Source: Myxococcales bacterium
Lineage (GTDB): Bacteria > Myxococcota_A > Polyangia > Polyangiales > Polyangiaceae
Direction of reading: 5' to 3'
DNA length: 64,000 nucleotides
NCBI GenBank assembly: GCA_016706225.1
Contig: JADJKB010000005.1
Location: 992,001-1,056,000, forward strand
Shown here: piece by piece, positions 1 to 7,988 of the stretch
Numbering within the stretch: position 1 is the first letter of the stretch
How the letters are laid out: each line of letters begins with the position of its first letter
Position numbers and translations under genes: made by a program
The notes under the pieces: generated by a model
What the model was told of the DNA's origin: nothing
The model's database searches: none
What the model saw: only the letters and a program-made list of their open reading frames with translations

Positions 1-352
1 GAAGCTCGCAGCCAACGGGTCGGACATCGAGCTGGCCGCGGACGGCAACATTCGCCTGCGTGAGCCTCTGGACACGGCGCTTGCGGAGCTCTCGATGCGC
101 TTCAAGTTTGCCGACAAGTTCAAGAGCAAGAACGACACGACCAAGGCGTTGTTCGGGGAGCCGAACTCACCGATCCCAGGTTTGTTCGACCTCGATCCCA
201 AGAACAAACGCGCCAAGCGCCCCGACGGCTTTTACGCGTTTCGCCTCACCGGACCGCTCTCGAAGCTCGACGCGCAGCCTGCGCCGCTCGGGTCGGCCGG
301 AGGGGCAGCGGGCGGTCGCGGGGGTGTGCGGGGGTTCTCCGGCGCGCCTTGA
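1..352 (+). CDS. gspN: Type II secretion system protein GspN, C-terminal fragment
   Basis: Open reading frame entering from the left edge (first complete codon at base 2) and ending with TGA at 350-352, so only about 116 C-terminal residues are visible. The fragment has alternating beta-strand-like hydrophobic patterns and the conserved block LFGEP, PGLFDLDPK, AKRPDGFYAFRL, GPLS, which I recognise from GspN of deltaproteobacterial/myxobacterial type II secretion systems. GspN is an inner-membrane-anchored periplasmic component of the secretion machine. After the conserved GPLS the tail is a Gly/Ala/Arg-rich stretch of about 30 residues of no evident function. It ends flush against the convergent gene at 353. 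The rest of the gsp operon would lie to the left of the window. Family assignment is from recognised motif text only. Confidence 0.75.
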   Translation, partial: KLAANGSDIELAADGNIRLREPLDTALAELSMRFKFADKFKSKNDTTKALFGEPNSPIPGLFDLDPKNKRAKRPDGFYAFRLTGPLSKLDAQPAPLGSAGGAAGGRGGVRGFSGAP

Positions 353-1219
353 TCAACCTTCGGGGCCGGGATCGACGAGCGGCGCTGCGCCATACAGGCG
401 CGAGGCGTTGAGCTTCATCGTCGTGCACTGGTCGGGGCGGAGCTCCGGGCCGCGCAGGTCATGCATGAGGTTCTGCGGCTCCGGATCGTGCTGCGCCGTA
501 TCGAGCAACATGTGACCGAGCTCGTGGGCAACGAGCCGCGGTGTCGGGTGGACGGGCAGCGCGTCGCAGCCGCTGCGGATGGTGGCTGCGAACACCGCGT
601 TGCGCTCCGGGAAGTCCTCCGCTTCATGAAACACGACGGGCGGCAGCGACGCGCCGCCGGCCGTGTGGCGCTCACCGTTCGACCAGTAGGCCACCTCGCG
701 TGCGATGACGACGCTGATCACGCCAGGTTCCAGATCGGTGCGGAGCCCGTGGAGGAGCGCGCCGAGCGGGAGGGGTAAGCGGTCGTGTTGCGTGTAGTTG
801 AACAGGTCCGCGTCCTTTTCCCCGGGTGGGGCGGCACCCGCCCAGGAAGTCGGCCGGGTCGCCTCGAGGTCGAGCGCGTCGGGTCGGACCGACCAGACCT
901 CGGCTCGAACGGTCCGAAAGCTCAACCCACACGGGCTGAGTGCGGTGCGGGTGTTTTCCGCAATTTGCTCGACGAAACCCCGTGCGCTCCGGATGGTGGA
1001 GGCGGAGGTCGGGTGGGGCACGAGCAGGAAGAACGCCAGGCCCAGCTCGCCGTCCCCTGCTTCGAGCTCGAAGCGTGCGCGGAGCGTCGGCCCGCGCTCG
1101 TCGCAGCTCGAGGCGCAGTCGGGAGAGACAGCCGGACAGACGAGCTCTGGTGCCTCGTCTCCGCCGTCGTTGCAGGCTGACCCGAAGCAGAGTGTCGAGG
1201 TCAGCGTGAGCCATGGCAA
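353..1219 (-). CDS. Putative zincin-like metallopeptidase lipoprotein
   Basis: A 288-residue protein starting with TTG at 1219. The N-terminus is hydrophobic and ends in FGSAC-N, a weak lipobox, so it is probably exported and may be lipid-anchored. The key motif is HELGH at residues 232-236, a third His at 244 and a NLM turn at 250-252, which together look like a zinc-binding HExxH plus Met-turn of the metzincin type. The spacing to the third His is seven residues rather than the usual five, so the third ligand is uncertain. Four Cys residues near the N-terminus (about 16, 28, 35, 39) and Cys 97 and 218 suggest disulfides. No neighbour indicates a substrate. Start choice is uncertain because the hairpin at 1227-1256 sits just upstream and no good ribosome site is visible. 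Confidence 0.6.
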   Translation of the reverse strand: MPWLTLTSTLCFGSACNDGGDEAPELVCPAVSPDCASSCDERGPTLRARFELEAGDGELGLAFFLLVPHPTSASTIRSARGFVEQIAENTRTALSPCGLSFRTVRAEVWSVRPDALDLEATRPTSWAGAAPPGEKDADLFNYTQHDRLPLPLGALLHGLRTDLEPGVISVVIAREVAYWSNGERHTAGGASLPPVVFHEAEDFPERNAVFAATIRSGCDALPVHPTPRLVAHELGHMLLDTAQHDPEPQNLMHDLRGPELRPDQCTTMKLNASRLYGAAPLVDPGPEG

Positions 1220-1226
1220 AAGGCAA

Positions 1227-1256
1227 CGGCCCCTCCGCCCGAAGGCAAAGGGGCCG
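1227..1256 (-). terminator. Intergenic hairpin, probable terminator of the lipoprotein gene at 1282-2004
   Basis: Perfect 8-bp inverted repeat CGGCCCCT (1227-1234) and AGGGGCCG (1249-1256) with a 14-nt loop. On the minus strand it lies about 25 nt after the stop of the upstream lipoprotein gene and is followed by a T-enriched stretch (TTGCCTTTTG), which is consistent with an intrinsic terminator, although the T-run is interrupted. Confidence 0.5.
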
Positions 1257-1281
1257 AGCCCGAACCGAACGGTAGGTGAGC

Positions 1282-2004
1282 TCAGGGGAAGTTGACCGTT
1301 CCGCTGCCGGAGTACTTCTGTCCCTTGCCGTTCACGGTCACGTCGTAGCTGCCCTTGACGCTGAGGCTGCCGCCCGTCGCGGCGCCGCTCGCGTAAGCGA
1401 CCTTGTTGAAGGTCACGGTGGAGGACGTGACGTACGAGGTCTTGTACCCGCCGGCCTCCGAAGCGCCATTGAGGTTGCTGCTCAGCGTGCCGTTGATCTC
1501 GCTAGCGGTGAAGCTGAGATCGCAGTTGGTCTTGATGGTCGTGTTGTTCGTGCCACCGGTGGCTCCGGTGGTGATCACGTAGGTCAGGTCGACGCACTTC
1601 ATGCTGCCGGCGCTCCAGGACAGCTCGCCGCTGATCTCGACGCCGCCGGAGCCGCACTTGTCGAAGACACACTTTTTTCCGGCATCGTCGCAGGCGCAAT
1701 CGCCGGCCGCGAGGGCCTCGGCGACGTGGCCGAACACGTCCTCGCCCTGAGGTTGGCCGCCCGCCGCCGGCTGAATCAGCCCCTGGGCGGATGACGCCGC
1801 ACTCTGGATGTTGCTGTTGATGGTGAGCCCGTTGTCGGTGCTCGCTGCATCGATGGCGTTGACCGTCGAGGCCGCCATGCTCTTGGCGGTCGCCTCGTTG
1901 ACGGTGGCTTTCTGGCTGCTGTCGCCGCCGTCATCGTCGCTGCCGCAGGCGGTCAGGCCGAAAGACGAAAAAATCAAGACTGGCACGAGATAACGAAGCT
2001 TCAT
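1282..2004 (-). CDS. Hypothetical lipoprotein
   Basis: A 240-residue protein with a clear lipoprotein signal: MKLRYLVPVLI, hydrophobic core, lipobox LTAC with Cys at 20, then a GSDDDGGD linker. Asp at +3/+4 gives no obvious inner-membrane retention. The mature part is rich in Ser, Thr, Asn, Gly and Ala with alternating short beta-like segments in the C-terminal half, and has a small Cys cluster around residues 99-116 (CACDDAGKKC, FDKCG). I do not recognise a family. The start is supported by an AGAAGGA ribosome site about 9 nt upstream of ATG. The 5' leader carries a 9-bp inverted repeat (2032-2068) and the gene is followed by a terminator-like hairpin, so it is probably transcribed alone. 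Confidence 0.75.
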   Translation of the reverse strand: MKLRYLVPVLIFSSFGLTACGSDDDGGDSSQKATVNEATAKSMAASTVNAIDAASTDNGLTINSNIQSAASSAQGLIQPAAGGQPQGEDVFGHVAEALAAGDCACDDAGKKCVFDKCGSGGVEISGELSWSAGSMKCVDLTYVITTGATGGTNNTTIKTNCDLSFTASEINGTLSSNLNGASEAGGYKTSYVTSSTVTFNKVAYASGAATGGSLSVKGSYDVTVNGKGQKYSGSGTVNFP

Positions 2005-2031
2005 GATGTGGATCCTTCTCGAGGGCTCGAC

Positions 2032-2068
2032 GGTTTCCCGCCCTCCCCGGCACTAGATCCGGGAAACC
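2032..2068 (-). promoter_or_regulatory. Inverted repeat in the leader of the 1282-2004 lipoprotein gene
   Basis: Perfect 9-bp arms GGTTTCCCG (2032-2040) and CGGGAAACC (2060-2068) separated by 19 nt, located 28-64 nt upstream of the ATG. It could be an RNA hairpin in the 5' UTR or a dimeric regulator site near the promoter. No known riboswitch core is recognisable. Confidence 0.4.
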
Positions 2069-2136
2069 TAACCTCAAAGAACTTGGTCTCGCAAGCAATT
2101 GGGGCCCGGTTGCCCGGCCGGCAAGGCCCGCGTGGC

Positions 2137-5100
2137 TCAGGAGTCCACTGAGATCTTCAGTTTCTTCCGCAACTTGAAGTACGGCTCGCTGACGCTGTAG
2201 AGCACCAGCTCCTTGAGGCGATCTTGTGGGGGAATTGCGCTCGACGCTTCATCGCTCGCCTTGATGATTTCGACGGCGGTCTCGAGATCGTGCGCGCACA
2301 CGAAGCCGGCTCGGTCTGCGGTCATGTCGATGCCGCCCAGCCACTTCTTCAGATCGAGGGCGCCGCCGGCCTGGATCAGCTTGGCGACGATGCGAGCCAG
2401 CTGGTCACGGGCTTGGCCGTGCAAGCTGCGCTCGAGGGACTGCCGGGCTTCGGTGACCGGCCCCTCCATTTCCGCAGCGATCGGGAACTGCGGCGCGATC
2501 ATCTTGATGGCGGCGAACAGCCAGGCCTTCAGCCCGGTGCCGCTCGGCACCAGGTGCCGAACGTACATTCCCGGTCTGAAATAGGTGATGTGTCGCGCTG
2601 CAATGAACGCGGCCGCTTGCGGCGGCACGTCGGCCGAGAGCGCCGCCATACCGAGCACGATGGAAGGTTGGTAGGCGTGCAGATACGAGAGGCCCCCCGG
2701 GTCGTTGTTGTTCTGGAAGGTGGGAGGCGGTTCCATGCCGAGCACGCCGCAGGAATAAAATAGCGTTTGGCTCATCGGGTACGGGTGGCGAGCCAGATCG
2801 ATGGCGTAACGCCGGTCGAAGCCCAGTGCCTCGAAGTGCTGGCCGCGCGCGGCGATCACCGCCGGCTCGATCAACGCAAACACACTCGTGAGGAGCGGGT
2901 CGGCGTCGACGTGCATCAGGTGAGTGAGCCAGTCGTCGTCGGACAGCGCGGCCTGGGCGGGCGCGGCGGTCTCCGGGCGCATGCGCTTGAAGAAGCGCTC
3001 CTCGTCCGGCTCCGCGAGGTTCAAGACGTAGAGGGCTTGGCAGAGCCCCCACGCGGCGTCCGCGTCCTTGACCTCCGTGTAGAGCTTGCGCATCGCCTTG
3101 TAGATCTCGGGGCGATACGGATTTTGGCGCAGGATGACCGTCTGGGCCGCGATGGCCTTGTCCATGTACTTCTTGGGATCCGATGCGTACAGATCCGCCA
3201 GCTTCGCTTGCCGGCTAGCGTTGTCCGGGTCCAGCGTCTGAGCGGCCTCGTAGGCGTCGATGGCGCGGTCCATCCAGCCGAGGTTCTTCTCGTAGAGCTC
3301 GGCGAGATCCCCGAAGGTCGCCAGCAAGGCGTCGCGATCCTTGTCGGCCGTCGCGGTCTCGAGGCGGCGCTGCAAGAGCCGCTCGACGCCCTCGAAATCG
3401 CCTTTTTCACGGCGCAAGTCGATGGCTTCCGCCAGCGCCTTCTCGAGCTTCGGCTCGAGCTCCAGCACCCGCTGATACAGCTCTAGCGCGCGCTCGACGT
3501 CGCCCATCTGACGCGCGCAGACCACGGCCGCGGTGTGCAGGTACTTCACCCGTTGTTTGGGCTCCTCGACGAAGTCGGCCAAGCGCAGCACGACGTCGAC
3601 GAGTTTCCCCCAGTCCTTTTCCTCGCTGTAGAGCTGCATCAGCTTGGTCAAGAGACGGCGGTCGTCGGGTTTGTCTTCGAGCGCCGCAACGAAGCTTTTG
3701 GCCGCGCGGGTACGGTCGTTCAATTTGCCGGCGGCGATGTCGCCCATGTCGAGCAGGATCTGCACGCGATCTTCGCCCGTCGCCAGGTCGAGGTGCCGGT
3801 TCTTGACCTTGAGCAGCTTCTCCCAATCCTCTTTGGCCTCCCAGTACTTGCTCAGAGACTCGAGCGGCTGCGGCAGCGACGGATCGAGCTCTGCGGCTTC
3901 TTCCAGCGGCGCGAGCGCGGCGTCCAGATCGCCGGCGCGACGCAGCGACTCGCCCAGCCGAAACAGGCTGAGGGCGCGGTCCTTGCCCTTGAGCTGTTTG
4001 CCGAAACGTTCGAGCAGATCTTTGTGCAGCTCCGCGGCGCGGCCCGGCGACCCGTGCTCGAACGTCACCTGTGCGACGCGTCCGATCGCCTCGGCGTCGT
4101 CCGGTGCAATCCGCAGCAGCGTGTCCATCGGGGCCAACGCCTGCTCCGTCGATCCGGTCTGGCTCAGCGCGTCGACGTAACGCACGAGGATGCGCGTTGC
4201 CTCCTTCTGCTCCAGGTTGCCCGCTCGTTCGGCGATCGAGCCGTAGTGGGTGGCGGCCTCCAGATGGCGTTTGTTTTCGAAGGCGAGATCTCCGAGCACG
4301 AGCAGCCCTTGCATGTTGGTCGGATCGAACGACACGGCGCGCTTTGCGCTCTCCTCCGCGCGTTTGTCGTCTTTCAGTCGGTCCCGGAACAACACGGCCA
4401 TCTCGCCCGCGAGCTTGGCCTTGGCGCGATCACCGTCCATCTCGCTGATCTCTCGGTCGAGGAGCTGGATGGCGGCGTTGACGTCCCCGCGGGACAGATA
4501 AGCGGCTCTGAGCGCCGCGGCGATCCCGGAGTCCTTGGGGTTGGCGTCGAGCGCGAGTTTGTAACGCTCGATGGCGCCGTCGCGATCGCCTCGGCCTTCG
4601 AGCAGCCTGGCCGCGCGCACGTACTGCTCGGCGCGTGCCTCTTTGCTGCTGGCGTTCTCCGCCAACGCCTCGATGGCAGCCAGCGCTGCGTCCGCGTCGC
4701 CCGCGGTCTCCCGGATGCGGGCCAGGGCCTCGAGGGCGCCCGGATGTTCCGGGTTGAGTACCAAGACACTCTCGTAGGCCTTGGTTGCCCGCTCGGGGTT
4801 GCCGATCTGCTCCACCAAGACACGACCCAAGCCCAGGTACAGCTCGAGCTGCCGCTCGGGCTCGCTGGCGACCTTGAGCTGCTTCTCGAGCACACTGGCG
4901 ACGTCTTCCCAGCGATCGAGGGCGCGATAGTGGCGTCCGAGAGCCATCAGCGCGGCCTCGTGGGCGCTGTCGACTGCGATCACCTCGGCCCAGGCTTCGG
5001 CGGCCTTCTCGTGGTTCAGGAACTCTTCGTCGTGGATGCCAGCGACGCGCTCCCAGAGTGTGATCTTCTGGCGCGGTGTGGCGGCCAGCGCGATCTGAGC

Positions 5101-7461
5101 GTGCAAGTTCTCGAGCAGGTCTTGGAACCGGCCGGTCTTGCTGTACAGACGATCGAGCGAACGCAGCGCGTCGAGGTTCTTGGGATCCTCGCTCAAGACG
5201 ACGTCGAGGCGTCGCATCGCCTCTGCCTCGTCCTTCAGGTTGTCTTCGTAGAGATCAGCGATGCGGCACAGCACCTTGAGGCGCTCTTCGCCCCGTAGTG
5301 CCTCCGCGCGTCGTTCGAGCAGCTTGACAAAACCCGGGAAGTCCGAGGTTCGTTCGTAGATTCGGGCCAGCGATTCACTCGCTCGCTCGTGCCCCGGGTC
5401 TTCGGCGAGCACCTGTTCGTACAGGTCGCGGGCACGCCCGGTGTCACTCAGCTGCAGCTCCAGGATTTCGGCGGCCTCCGTGCGCAGATCGCGGGCGCGC
5501 GCCGGGGTCACCGCGCCGTCCGCTCTACGCGCGAGCACCATGACCAGCTCCGGCCACTGCTGAGCCTTGCGATAGATCTGCGTCATGCCCTCGAGCGCAG
5601 GATCGTTGGCCGGATCGCTGGCGATGACTGCCTGATAACAGGGCAGCGCCAGGTCGGGGCGGCTCAGTTTTTCCGTGTACCAGCGGCCCATGCGCGTGAG
5701 CAGCGGGCTCTTGGTTTCTTGGGCGATGTCGCTGGTCGCCGCTTGCGCGCAGGTGGCCAGAACGTCGTTCCAGCGCTCGGCGCGAGCGCCGGCCGAGCGC
5801 TCGATTTCGTCGGCGTAGGTCGGCTGAAGCGGGTCCTCGCAGAAGGCCTGGGTGTAGGCGATGATGGCCTGCTCCGGATCGTCGAGGTCCGTGAGGTACA
5901 CCCGCCCGATCTCGGCGAAGGCGCGCGCGCGCTCGCCGGCGCTCTCCGCCTTCTCGCTGCGGTTCAGCAGCATCTCGATCAGCTCTTCGTATTTCCCGAG
6001 CTGCTTGCGCACGTCTTCGAGGGCGGTGAGCGCGATGTCGTCGGCCGGATCGAGATCGACCAGCCAAATGTACATCTGCTCGGCCTTGGCCGCGTCCTTG
6101 GCTTGGTGCTCGAACAGGCGCGCCGCGCGGAACAGCAGGCTCTTCTTCGTCTCGCGTTGTTTCTTGTCTTCCCCGACCTCGATCCCGTCGGCGGCCATGC
6201 TGAAGGCCTCGGCGACCCGCGCCGCATCCGCGCCCTCTTCGACCGCTGCTTCGAGCAGCACGGCGGCGTCTTCGTCCGACGGATCGGCGACCAGGCTCTC
6301 GATGCGTTTGTCGAGCTCGGCTTCGGAGAGCTTCGATTCTTTCTTGGCGACCGCGGAGCGCCCCATGGTCTCCAGCGCTTCGATCAGTGCGCCGGCGTGC
6401 TTCGGGCGTTTCTCCGGGTCCTTCTCGAGCATCGACGTGACCCACTCGTCGATCTCCTTGGTGACCCAGCCGCGCGGTGCGACGCTGCTCGGTGCACCCG
6501 CCACCTCGGTGAGGTGCCCGATGGCCGCGTGGATGGCCGTGGCACCGCCGAACACGGGTTTGCCGCACAAGATCTCGTACAAAACGCAACCGAATGAGTA
6601 GACGTCGCTGCGTGGGTCGGCGGGGATGCCGCGGATTTGCTCCGGCGCAACGGTCTTCGGGGAGCCGACCGTCGAGAACAGCTCGTTCTGCCCGTTGCTC
6701 TGCACCCGCGCCCGGGCGCGCAGTCGGTCGGAGCCGGCGTCCACCAAGACCACCTGCTGGGTGCCGTCCGCTGCTCTGTGCACGAGCAGATTTTCCAGCC
6801 GCACGTCGCCGTGCGCGAGGCGCCGGTCGTGGACCGCGCGGAGCGCTTCGAGCACACCCTTCAGCAGGGGGCGCGCTTCGTTGATGTGCATCGGACCGGT
6901 GCGAGAGATCCGCACCGCGAGCGGCTGCCCGTCGACGTAGCGGTGGGCCACCAGGAATCGGTCGTCGATCTCGCCGGCGCTCAAGCTCTTGGGCAAACCG
7001 GAGTGGTCGATCGCTCCGATCAAACGGCTCACGGTCAGGAATCGATGCAGACCGCGGCGGTCGCGGGTCGCCTCCCGACGCAACACCCGCAGGCGCCACT
7101 CACCCTCCGGCCCCTTGGCCAGGTATGTGATGGCCAGTCGGCCTTCGCCGAGCTTGCGCACGATGGTGTAGTCCCCGAACGTTGCGCCGGGGCGGAGCTC
7201 TTCATCGAAGGGCAGCCCGTTGATGCGAATGTGGGCGATCTTCGGGTTGATGTCCGGCTTGGAGGCCAAGAGGGCATCGCACAGGGCTTCGATGGCGTCG
7301 GCTCGCACGCAATGCTGCGTGAGCGCATTGGCGAAGGAGCCTTTGGCGGCGGCGCCGCCCACCTCTTCGGGATCGAAACCAAGGACGTTGCGACTGAGCG
7401 CGAGCATCTCGTCCAGCTCGAAGTGGCGTTCCAGCTCTGCGCGAAGGATGTCGGTCTCCAT
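2137..7461 (-). CDS. Giant kinase-like/TPR protein with altered kinase active site
   Basis: A 1774-residue protein. I start it at ATG 7461 (METDIL); the open frame continues to 7773, but that extension is Arg/Pro-rich and antisense to the next gene. Residues about 1-90 form a small helical domain resembling death-like effector-associated adaptor domains. Residues about 95-355 are a Hanks-type Ser/Thr kinase fold with a divergent active site: glycine loop GEGRLA (third Gly is Ala), the VAIK lysine position reads LRVL (Arg 125), HRD reads HGD (217-219, Asp kept), the catalytic-loop Asn 224 is kept, and DFG reads DAG (241-243). About 900 residues of degenerate TPR helices follow, in the spaced A-x-x-x-Y/L...P pattern. 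The last 400 or so residues form a conserved-looking globular region that I do not recognise. It is probably a signalling scaffold or pseudokinase. No membrane segment is seen. Confidence 0.85.
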   Translation of the reverse strand: METDILRAELERHFELDEMLALSRNVLGFDPEEVGGAAAKGSFANALTQHCVRADAIEALCDALLASKPDINPKIAHIRINGLPFDEELRPGATFGDYTIVRKLGEGRLAITYLAKGPEGEWRLRVLRREATRDRRGLHRFLTVSRLIGAIDHSGLPKSLSAGEIDDRFLVAHRYVDGQPLAVRISRTGPMHINEARPLLKGVLEALRAVHDRRLAHGDVRLENLLVHRAADGTQQVVLVDAGSDRLRARARVQSNGQNELFSTVGSPKTVAPEQIRGIPADPRSDVYSFGCVLYEILCGKPVFGGATAIHAAIGHLTEVAGAPSSVAPRGWVTKEIDEWVTSMLEKDPEKRPKHAGALIEALETMGRSAVAKKESKLSEAELDKRIESLVADPSDEDAAVLLEAAVEEGADAARVAEAFSMAADGIEVGEDKKQRETKKSLLFRAARLFEHQAKDAAKAEQMYIWLVDLDPADDIALTALEDVRKQLGKYEELIEMLLNRSEKAESAGERARAFAEIGRVYLTDLDDPEQAIIAYTQAFCEDPLQPTYADEIERSAGARAERWNDVLATCAQAATSDIAQETKSPLLTRMGRWYTEKLSRPDLALPCYQAVIASDPANDPALEGMTQIYRKAQQWPELVMVLARRADGAVTPARARDLRTEAAEILELQLSDTGRARDLYEQVLAEDPGHERASESLARIYERTSDFPGFVKLLERRAEALRGEERLKVLCRIADLYEDNLKDEAEAMRRLDVVLSEDPKNLDALRSLDRLYSKTGRFQDLLENLHAQIALAATPRQKITLWERVAGIHDEEFLNHEKAAEAWAEVIAVDSAHEAALMALGRHYRALDRWEDVASVLEKQLKVASEPERQLELYLGLGRVLVEQIGNPERATKAYESVLVLNPEHPGALEALARIRETAGDADAALAAIEALAENASSKEARAEQYVRAARLLEGRGDRDGAIERYKLALDANPKDSGIAAALRAAYLSRGDVNAAIQLLDREISEMDGDRAKAKLAGEMAVLFRDRLKDDKRAEESAKRAVSFDPTNMQGLLVLGDLAFENKRHLEAATHYGSIAERAGNLEQKEATRILVRYVDALSQTGSTEQALAPMDTLLRIAPDDAEAIGRVAQVTFEHGSPGRAAELHKDLLERFGKQLKGKDRALSLFRLGESLRRAGDLDAALAPLEEAAELDPSLPQPLESLSKYWEAKEDWEKLLKVKNRHLDLATGEDRVQILLDMGDIAAGKLNDRTRAAKSFVAALEDKPDDRRLLTKLMQLYSEEKDWGKLVDVVLRLADFVEEPKQRVKYLHTAAVVCARQMGDVERALELYQRVLELEPKLEKALAEAIDLRREKGDFEGVERLLQRRLETATADKDRDALLATFGDLAELYEKNLGWMDRAIDAYEAAQTLDPDNASRQAKLADLYASDPKKYMDKAIAAQTVILRQNPYRPEIYKAMRKLYTEVKDADAAWGLCQALYVLNLAEPDEERFFKRMRPETAAPAQAALSDDDWLTHLMHVDADPLLTSVFALIEPAVIAARGQHFEALGFDRRYAIDLARHPYPMSQTLFYSCGVLGMEPPPTFQNNNDPGGLSYLHAYQPSIVLGMAALSADVPPQAAAFIAARHITYFRPGMYVRHLVPSGTGLKAWLFAAIKMIAPQFPIAAEMEGPVTEARQSLERSLHGQARDQLARIVAKLIQAGGALDLKKWLGGIDMTADRAGFVCAHDLETAVEIIKASDEASSAIPPQDRLKELVLYSVSEPYFKLRKKLKISVDS

Positions 7462-7645
7462 GATGTTTTCGTGAGCGCCGTGTGGCGGGGATGGTCCCGT
7501 CCTGGGGCCCCTTCGGCGGCGGGGCATGATAGCCAATGCCGGTAGGGAAGAACACCGCGGAAAGGTGGAAGAAAATGGCGCGGTGCGCCGCGGAGGTGGG
7601 CCGGTTTTCCGGCGGGTTTCTGGACCCACGCCCGGGCAGCGTGAG

Positions 7646-7954
7646 ATGCCTTGGGGCCACGTGTCCTCGCGCGCTGTTCTCCTCGAGCGGGTTCTGCCCC
7701 TGGCCATCTTGGTCGTTGCCGTCGTTGCGGTGCCGGTTCTCGTGCTCTCACCGACTGGGCTCGCACGACTCACGTCGCTCAGGCAGGAGCGATCCCGCGC
7801 TGACGAGGAGATCTCGAAGCTGAGTCAGCAGATCGGCGAGCTTCGTGCCCAGGTCACGCGCATCAAGGACGATCCGGCCGCCGTGGAACGGGTCGCGCGT
7901 GATGAGCTCGGGCTGATCCGCCAGACCGAGGTCGTCTTTCAGTTCAAGGAATGA
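7646..7954 (+). CDS. ftsB: FtsB/DivIC-family septum formation initiator
   Basis: A 102-residue protein when started at ATG 7646 (MPWGHV); the frame is open upstream to 7526, but that part is Arg/Gly-rich and is probably not translated. It has one hydrophobic segment at about residues 12-35 (LPLAILVVAVVAVPVLVL), then a coiled coil rich in Leu/Glu/Gln/Arg (about 40-72), then the DDPAAVERVARDELGL block typical of the FtsB/DivIC family that follows the coiled coil. Proteins of this family are single-pass periplasmic bridge proteins that with FtsL and FtsQ connect the early and late divisome. It diverges from the kinase/TPR gene, and the 184-bp gap holds the two promoters. FtsB and DivIC cannot be told apart by sequence alone. 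Confidence 0.8.
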   Translation: MPWGHVSSRAVLLERVLPLAILVVAVVAVPVLVLSPTGLARLTSLRQERSRADEEISKLSQQIGELRAQVTRIKDDPAAVERVARDELGLIRQTEVVFQFKE

Positions 7955-7988
7955 GCTCGCAGCGGCCCCGAGCCCCGCGGAGTTCGGG

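Noticed and set aside
3535..5298. 587-residue plus-strand frame inside the TPR protein
   Set aside because: Antisense to a clear repeat protein; no domain or ribosome site.
7462..7773. N-terminal extension of the kinase/TPR reading frame
   Set aside because: It is Arg/Pro-rich, overlaps the divergent ftsB gene and its promoter, and a good ATG exists at 7461.
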